DNA of 64,000 nucleotides from positions 248,001-312,000 of the forward strand of contig JACJIB010000005.1 in NCBI GenBank assembly GCA_014138645.1, in the 5' to 3' direction. Position numbers and translations under genes: made by a program. Source of the stretch: Methylorubrum thiocyanatum. GTDB lineage: Bacteria; Pseudomonadota; Alphaproteobacteria; Rhizobiales; Beijerinckiaceae. Positions 60,381-64,000 of the stretch are shown here, piece after piece. The notes under the pieces were generated by a model. It was not told the origin of the DNA, ran no database searches, and saw nothing but the letters and a program-made list of their open reading frames with translations. How positions within the stretch are numbered: position 1 is the first letter of the stretch; each line of letters begins with the position of its first letter.

Positions 60381-61586
60381 GTGCTAGACAACCTTTTCGC
60401 ACGTGCTTGGCCGCGGAGTCGTCCTTTGTCCGATCCCAACCTGCTGTCTCTCAGCTCCGGCTTGAGGCCGCTGTCGCGGCTTCAGCATCCGCGCGACGTG
60501 ATCCGGCAGTTCACGCCGAACTGGTTCACAGTGGTGATGGGAACCGGAGTCGTCGCGCTCGCGCTCGATCGCCTGCCGGCCACGCATGGGGTACTCGCCG
60601 CTGTTTCGTTCGGGCTCTGGCTTGCGGCGGCCGCGATCTTCGCGGCCTGCTGCCTGCTCTACGCGGCGCGCTGGATCTTCTACTTCGAGGGGGCGAGCCG
60701 GATCTTCGGCCACTCGACCGTGTCGATGTTCTTCGGCGCGATTCCGATGGCGCTGGCGACGCTGCTCAACGGTCTGATGATCTTCGGACCGACCCATCTC
60801 GGTCTCGCGCCGGCGAGCATCGTGCTGCCGCTGTGGTGGCTCGACGTGGCGCTCGCGTTGATTTGCGCGGTGGCGATCCCCTACATGATGTTCACCCGCC
60901 AGGAGCACCGCATCGATCAGATGACGGCGGTGTGGCTGCTGCCGGTCGTCGCCGCGGAGGTCGTCGCGGTCACCGGCGGGTTGCTCGCGCCCGCCCTGCC
61001 CGATCCCGGGCAGCAGCTCGCGGTGATCGTGACGAGCTTCGTGCTCTGGGGCATCTCGGTGCCGCTCGCGCTGAGCATTTTGGCGATTCTGGTGCTGCGC
61101 ATGGCATTGCACAACCTGCCGCCGCGCGAGATGGCCGCATCCAGCTGGCTGTCGCTCGGCCCGCTTGGAACAGGCGCGCTCGGCCTGCTGGTGCTCGGAC
61201 AGACTGGGGGCGACATTCTCGCGGGCCACGGCTTTCTCGCCGCGCCCGACACGCTGCGGCTCATTGGCCTAATCGGCGCATTGATCCTGTGGGGCTATGG
61301 CGCGTGGTGGCTGCTGCTCTCGCTCGCGGTGACCGTGCGCTACGTCCGGGCCGGCGTGCCGTTCAATCTCGGCTGGTGGGGCTACATCTTCCCGCTCGGT
61401 GTCTATTGTCTAGCAACGCTAAGGCTTGGCGAGACGACGGGCGCCGCAGGCTTCGCGTGGCTCGGAGCGCTTCTCGTCGTTCTACTCGGGCTGGTCTGGG
61501 TCGTCGTATCGGTGCTGACGCTGCGCGGCGCCTATCGCGGCGAGCTCTTCGTCGCGCCGTGCCTTGCCGAAGAGCCGGCCCGCTGA
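60381..61586 (+). CDS. TDT/TehA-SLAC1 family transporter (probable sulfite or anion exporter)
   Basis: 401 residues, ten membrane helices. IRQFTPNWFTVVMGTGVVAL near residue 43 is the family's first helix; MFFGAIPMALATLLNGLMIF and FVLWGISVPLALSILAILVL follow, ending NLGWWGYIFPLGVYCLATL. The family includes tellurite/C4-dicarboxylate carriers, plant SLAC1 and the fungal sulfite pump Ssu1. Neighbours suggest sulfite export. GTG at 60381 is assumed; a later start is possible. Confidence 0.85.
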   Translation: MLDNLFARAWPRSRPLSDPNLLSLSSGLRPLSRLQHPRDVIRQFTPNWFTVVMGTGVVALALDRLPATHGVLAAVSFGLWLAAAAIFAACCLLYAARWIFYFEGASRIFGHSTVSMFFGAIPMALATLLNGLMIFGPTHLGLAPASIVLPLWWLDVALALICAVAIPYMMFTRQEHRIDQMTAVWLLPVVAAEVVAVTGGLLAPALPDPGQQLAVIVTSFVLWGISVPLALSILAILVLRMALHNLPPREMAASSWLSLGPLGTGALGLLVLGQTGGDILAGHGFLAAPDTLRLIGLIGALILWGYGAWWLLLSLAVTVRYVRAGVPFNLGWWGYIFPLGVYCLATLRLGETTGAAGFAWLGALLVVLLGLVWVVVSVLTLRGAYRGELFVAPCLAEEPAR

Positions 61587-61604
61587 CCCAGGTACGATCC
61601 GGCC

Positions 61605-61748
61605 TCAGACCCTGATGATCCAGACCCAAGCTGCACCGATGGCCGCGATCGACATCACCATCGTCGCGAGCAGCACCCAGCGCATGTGATTGGACGTCTC
61701 GCCTTGCCGTCCCTGATCGACGGTCTCGACGATGCGCTTCTCGGTCAT
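61605..61748 (-). CDS. Tiny membrane protein (47 aa), paralogue of 59745-59885
   Basis: MTEKRIVETVDQGRQGETSN then HMRWVLLATMVMSIAAIGAA and WVWIIRV. The head ETVDQ-R-QGETS-HMRWVL matches the first copy, while the helix differs. It follows the glycosylase-like gene directly (adjacent stop and start) and is convergent with the TDT gene. Confidence 0.7.
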   Translation of the reverse strand: MTEKRIVETVDQGRQGETSNHMRWVLLATMVMSIAAIGAAWVWIIRV

Positions 61749-62405
61749 TCAACGGCTCCTCTTGCTTATCGCTCTCTGCTCAACATCCGAGCCGCCGGCG
61801 AGTTGCGCCGGCATTCGGCGGACCGCACCTGCTTCCATGAAAGCGCGTTCGAGGCGCTCGAACGCGGACCGATCGGCGGCCAGGTTCGGCGGACTCGGAT
61901 GCGGTGCCATAAGGACGAGCGGCACGCGCTCCTGCATCCGACCTGCGAGGGCACCTGCCTCCGCGCCCAGAAGGACCACCGCTTCCAGTCGAGGCAACAG
62001 ATCGAGCAGATCGGGAAGAACCGCACGAGCCGCCGCCCTATCGTGTGCGGAGGGCACGCCGAGCGTCCGCCCCCTGCGCGGGAGAGCCCATGGCACCGCG
62101 TTCCAGAGCACGCTTTCACGGCGCGGGATTGTTGAGGCCGCGAACAGCCGTCTTAAGGTCCTCGCTGTGCCAGTCGGATTGTCCCGCGAGGTGAAACGGA
62201 TCGGTGCCAAGCTCGGCCCCGGGGTTGCGAGGAGAAACAGCAGGCGGGCGTCGACCCCACCGTCGAACGGATCGAAATGCGGGACCTCACCGTGCGACGC
62301 GCGGAAAGTCTCCGCATAGGCTTCCAACCGCGCGATATGCGCCGAGCCGAGCGCTGCGACGCGCTCGACGATCGCGGCGGAGTTGTCGAGGCGCTGCTCG
62401 ATCAT
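61749..62405 (-). CDS. Uracil-DNA glycosylase superfamily-like protein
   Basis: 218 residues. PHFDPFDGGVDARLLFLLAT PGPS is the family's N-terminal strand and loop, split here; NPTGTARTLRRLF, RESVLWNAVPWALP and VVLLGAEAGALAGR, MAPHPSPPNLAADR follow, the last being the His motif. Closest to the short, uncharacterised UDG-like proteins often annotated only by fold. A DNA-repair role is a guess; its place by respiratory genes is unexplained. Confidence 0.72.
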   Translation of the reverse strand: MIEQRLDNSAAIVERVAALGSAHIARLEAYAETFRASHGEVPHFDPFDGGVDARLLFLLATPGPSLAPIRFTSRDNPTGTARTLRRLFAASTIPRRESVLWNAVPWALPRRGRTLGVPSAHDRAAARAVLPDLLDLLPRLEAVVLLGAEAGALAGRMQERVPLVLMAPHPSPPNLAADRSAFERLERAFMEAGAVRRMPAQLAGGSDVEQRAISKRSR

Positions 62406-62450
62406 TTCATCGAATGCCCATACGGACGCCGGAATGCGGGGAATTGCCGT

Positions 62451-62585
62451 CTACGTCTGAGCAACGAAGCGCAGCAGCAAGGCGACGCCGGCGACGCTCG
62501 CAACGCCGCCGAGCCAGAGCAGCACGAACCAGCCGAGCCGGGCGGCCACGCCTTGGGCCCGTTCGGGTTTATGCCGATGTCGCAT
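62451..62585 (-). CDS. DUF2474/CydX-like small oxidase subunit (44 aa)
   Basis: MRHRHKPERAQGVAARLGWF then VLLWLGGVASVAGVALLLRF VAQT, split here. Basic head and one membrane helix, directly after cydB. DUF2474/CydX microproteins accompany cyanide-insensitive bd oxidases. Confidence 0.75.
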   Translation of the reverse strand: MRHRHKPERAQGVAARLGWFVLLWLGGVASVAGVALLLRFVAQT

Positions 62586-62622
62586 CGTGACGTTCCTCGA
62601 CTGCGTTTTCGCGGCGCGCGCC

Positions 62623-63636
62623 TCAATGGTAGCCGTGCTCGGGATCGACCTTCCCGCGGAACACCCAATAGGCATAGGCGGTGTAGGTTAGGATGATCGG
62701 GATCAGGATGGCGGTCCCGACGAGCACGAACACTTGGCTTTCATCCGGCGCAGCGGCCTGCCAGATCGAGATCCGCCCCGGCACGATGTTCGGCCAGATC
62801 GAGACGCCGAGCCCGACGAAACACAGGAAGAACAGCATCAGCGACAGCACGAATGGCTTATAGTCGTGCGCGTCGGCGAGGCTGCGCAGCAGGAACAGTG
62901 CGACGCCGGCCACCGCGAGCGGCACCGGCACGGTGAGCACGATGCCCGGCCACGCGAACCAGCGCTGCCAGTAGGCCTCTTCGAGGAACGGCGTGGCGAG
63001 GCTGACCGTGACGATGAAGCCGAGCGTCGCCAAGGCAAACGGGCGCGCAAGGCGCTGCGCCCGGATCTGAAGTTCGCCGCCGGTCTTCATCACGAGCCAG
63101 GTCGCGCCGAGCAGCGCGTAGCCGCAGACCACCGCCGCGCCCGTGAGCAGGCTGAAGGCTGAGAGCCAGTCCCACCATCCGCCGGCATAGGCGCGGCCCG
63201 ACACGGAGACGCCCTGGAGCACGGCGCCGAGTGCGATGCCTTGGCCGAGCGCGGCGACGAGTGAGCCGCCGGTGAAGGCGATGTCCCAGACCGGGCGCGC
63301 GCGCTCGGTCCGCCAGCGGAACTCGAAGGCGACGCCGCGCAGGACGAGGCCAAGCAGCATGGCGATGAGCGGCGCGTAGAGCGCCGGCATCAGCACCGCG
63401 TAGGCGAGCGGGAAAGCAGCGAACAGGCCCCCGCCGCCGAGTACCAGCCAGGTCTCGTTGCCGTCCCAGACGGGAGCGACCGAGTTCATCATCACGTCGC
63501 GGTCGCGCCGCTCGGGGCAGAACGGGAAGAGCAACGCCACGCCGAGATCGAATCCGTCGAGTACGACGTAGGCGAACACCGCGAAGGCGACGATGAAGGC
63601 CCAGATCGTGGGCAGGTCGAAGGGCAGTAGGCTCAT
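62623..63636 (-). CDS. cydB: Cytochrome bd/CIO ubiquinol oxidase subunit II
   Basis: 337 residues, about eight membrane helices. LPTIWAFIVAFAVFAYVVLD GFDLG at the start (split), RDVMMNSVAPVWDGNETWLV LGGGG (split), FRWRTERARPVWDIAFTGGS and PNIVPGRISIWQAAAPDESQ are the CydB signatures. With subunit I it reduces oxygen using quinol. Confidence 0.95.
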   Translation of the reverse strand: MSLLPFDLPTIWAFIVAFAVFAYVVLDGFDLGVALLFPFCPERRDRDVMMNSVAPVWDGNETWLVLGGGGLFAAFPLAYAVLMPALYAPLIAMLLGLVLRGVAFEFRWRTERARPVWDIAFTGGSLVAALGQGIALGAVLQGVSVSGRAYAGGWWDWLSAFSLLTGAAVVCGYALLGATWLVMKTGGELQIRAQRLARPFALATLGFIVTVSLATPFLEEAYWQRWFAWPGIVLTVPVPLAVAGVALFLLRSLADAHDYKPFVLSLMLFFLCFVGLGVSIWPNIVPGRISIWQAAAPDESQVFVLVGTAILIPIILTYTAYAYWVFRGKVDPEHGYH

Positions 63637-63645
63637 CTCGCCTCC

Positions 63646-64000
63646 TCATTCGCCGGGCTGGAGGCCGTGGCCTGGGGTGATCGCCGGACCGGGCGCGAGC
63701 CCTGCGGTGCGCACCGGCTCGGCAGGGCTCGGGCCGCTCTCGCCGAGATGCGGCAGAGCGCTCATCAGGCGCAGGATGTAGAACACTCCAGCCGCGAACA
63801 CCGCGAGGTAGATCGCCGCGAATGCCGCGAGCGAGCCGGCCACCGCGGGGGCGCCGAGCGGCGAGACGGAGTCGGCTGTTCGCAGGACGCCATAGACGGT
63901 GAAGGGCTGGCGTCCGACCTCCGTCGTGGTCCAGCCGGCGAGCACCGCAACGAACCCGGCCGGTCCCATCGACAGCGCGTAAAGATGCAGCGGCCGCCAG
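63646..64000 (-). CDS. cydA: Cytochrome bd/CIO ubiquinol oxidase subunit I (5' part outside window)
   Basis: 118 C-terminal residues: WRPLHLYALSMGPAGFVAVL, AGWTTTEVGRQPFTVYGVLR (conserved GWxxTExGRQPWxVYG), then a membrane helix FAAIYLAVFAAGVFYILRLM and an extension ending GLQPGE. The gene continues past 64000. 9 bases before cydB. Confidence 0.93.
   Translation of the reverse strand, partial: WRPLHLYALSMGPAGFVAVLAGWTTTEVGRQPFTVYGVLRTADSVSPLGAPAVAGSLAAFAAIYLAVFAAGVFYILRLMSALPHLGESGPSPAEPVRTAGLAPGPAITPGHGLQPGE

Noticed and set aside
60335..61615. Plus-strand frame overlapping the TDT transporter.
   Set aside because: Arg/Ala-rich shadow without membrane pattern; the other frame encodes the recognisable transporter.
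1..64000. tRNA or rRNA genes and CRISPR arrays.
   Set aside because: No cloverleaf, T-loop signature, rRNA block or spaced repeat series was seen on reading both strands, though short RNAs could be missed.

Overview
The window is GC-rich, densely coded DNA from an alphaproteobacterium, most likely Methylobacterium/Methylorubrum or a close relative in the Hyphomicrobiales. The support is gene content and promoter style: CsbD-type stress genes, perfect GGAAC-N16-CGTT promoters of the alphaproteobacterial EcfG type, and BigR/SQR-style persulfide genes. This is an inference; there is no rRNA or tRNA here to confirm it.

Region 1 (1-9.5 kb): a GMC oxidoreductase cut by the window edge; an overlapping DoxX, cupin, gluconolactonase-like and VOC operon; a PAS/LuxR regulator; and a run of small stress-type proteins (two CsbD-like, a CsbD/glycine-zipper membrane protein, a PhnA-like membrane protein, DUF937, PRC-barrel). 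The GMC gene and the PAS/LuxR gene both have EcfG-type promoters. One CsbD gene, and perhaps a second, has a frameshifted C-terminus.

Region 2 (9.7-22 kb): a chemoreceptor; a SphA-like outer-membrane protein; and the homogentisate pathway (hmgA, MFS transporter, fahA, maiA) divergent from a MarR regulator with a perfect 22-bp dyad between them. Then a decayed IS630 remnant, a secreted small protein and a PhoP/PhoQ-like two-component system with boxes in the divergent promoter.

Region 3 (22-31.4 kb): a Tn7-like transposition module of four overlapping genes (tnsA, tnsB, tnsC, tniQ), flanked by AT-richer, gene-poor DNA with related short motifs on both sides, a possible structured RNA with a terminator, and a second TnsA-like protein that seems to lack the nuclease residues. 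No Cas genes are present. Element ends were not resolved.

Region 4 (31.4-44.5 kb): a sulfide/persulfide and periplasmic thiol module: two ArsR repressors of BigR/SqrR type, a PmrA/QseB-like two-component system with a PmrA-type box, DsbD, a DsbA-like oxidoreductase, an L,D-transpeptidase, a DsrE-like protein, paired YeeE/YedE half-transporters, two TauE exporters, a persulfide dioxygenase plus a truncated copy, a 1-Cys peroxiredoxin and an SQR-like flavoprotein fused to a phosphatase-like domain. AT-rich dyads sit in the key promoters.

Region 5 (44.5-51.7 kb): insertion-sequence scar tissue: a truncated IS21 transposase, an IS3 element interrupted by an IS1182-type element (target duplications visible for both), an IS5-type element, a sulfite-oxidase remnant, and an intact sorA/sorB-like sulfite dehydrogenase pair.

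Region 6 (51.7-64 kb): a respiratory and sulfur-electron block on the minus strand: a truncated DUF1275 gene, CtaG-like and SCO-like assembly factors, a ba3-type oxidase (subunits I, II and a small IIa-like one), TsdA-like and c4-like cytochromes, a LysR HTH stub, a ModA-like binding protein, a Tat-exported DsrE-like protein, two paralogous tiny membrane proteins, a TDT-family exporter, a uracil-DNA-glycosylase-like protein, and a cytochrome bd/CIO oxidase cut by the window end. Regions 4-6 together suggest a cell that senses and oxidises sulfide, persulfide, thiosulfate and sulfite, passing electrons to alternative terminal oxidases.
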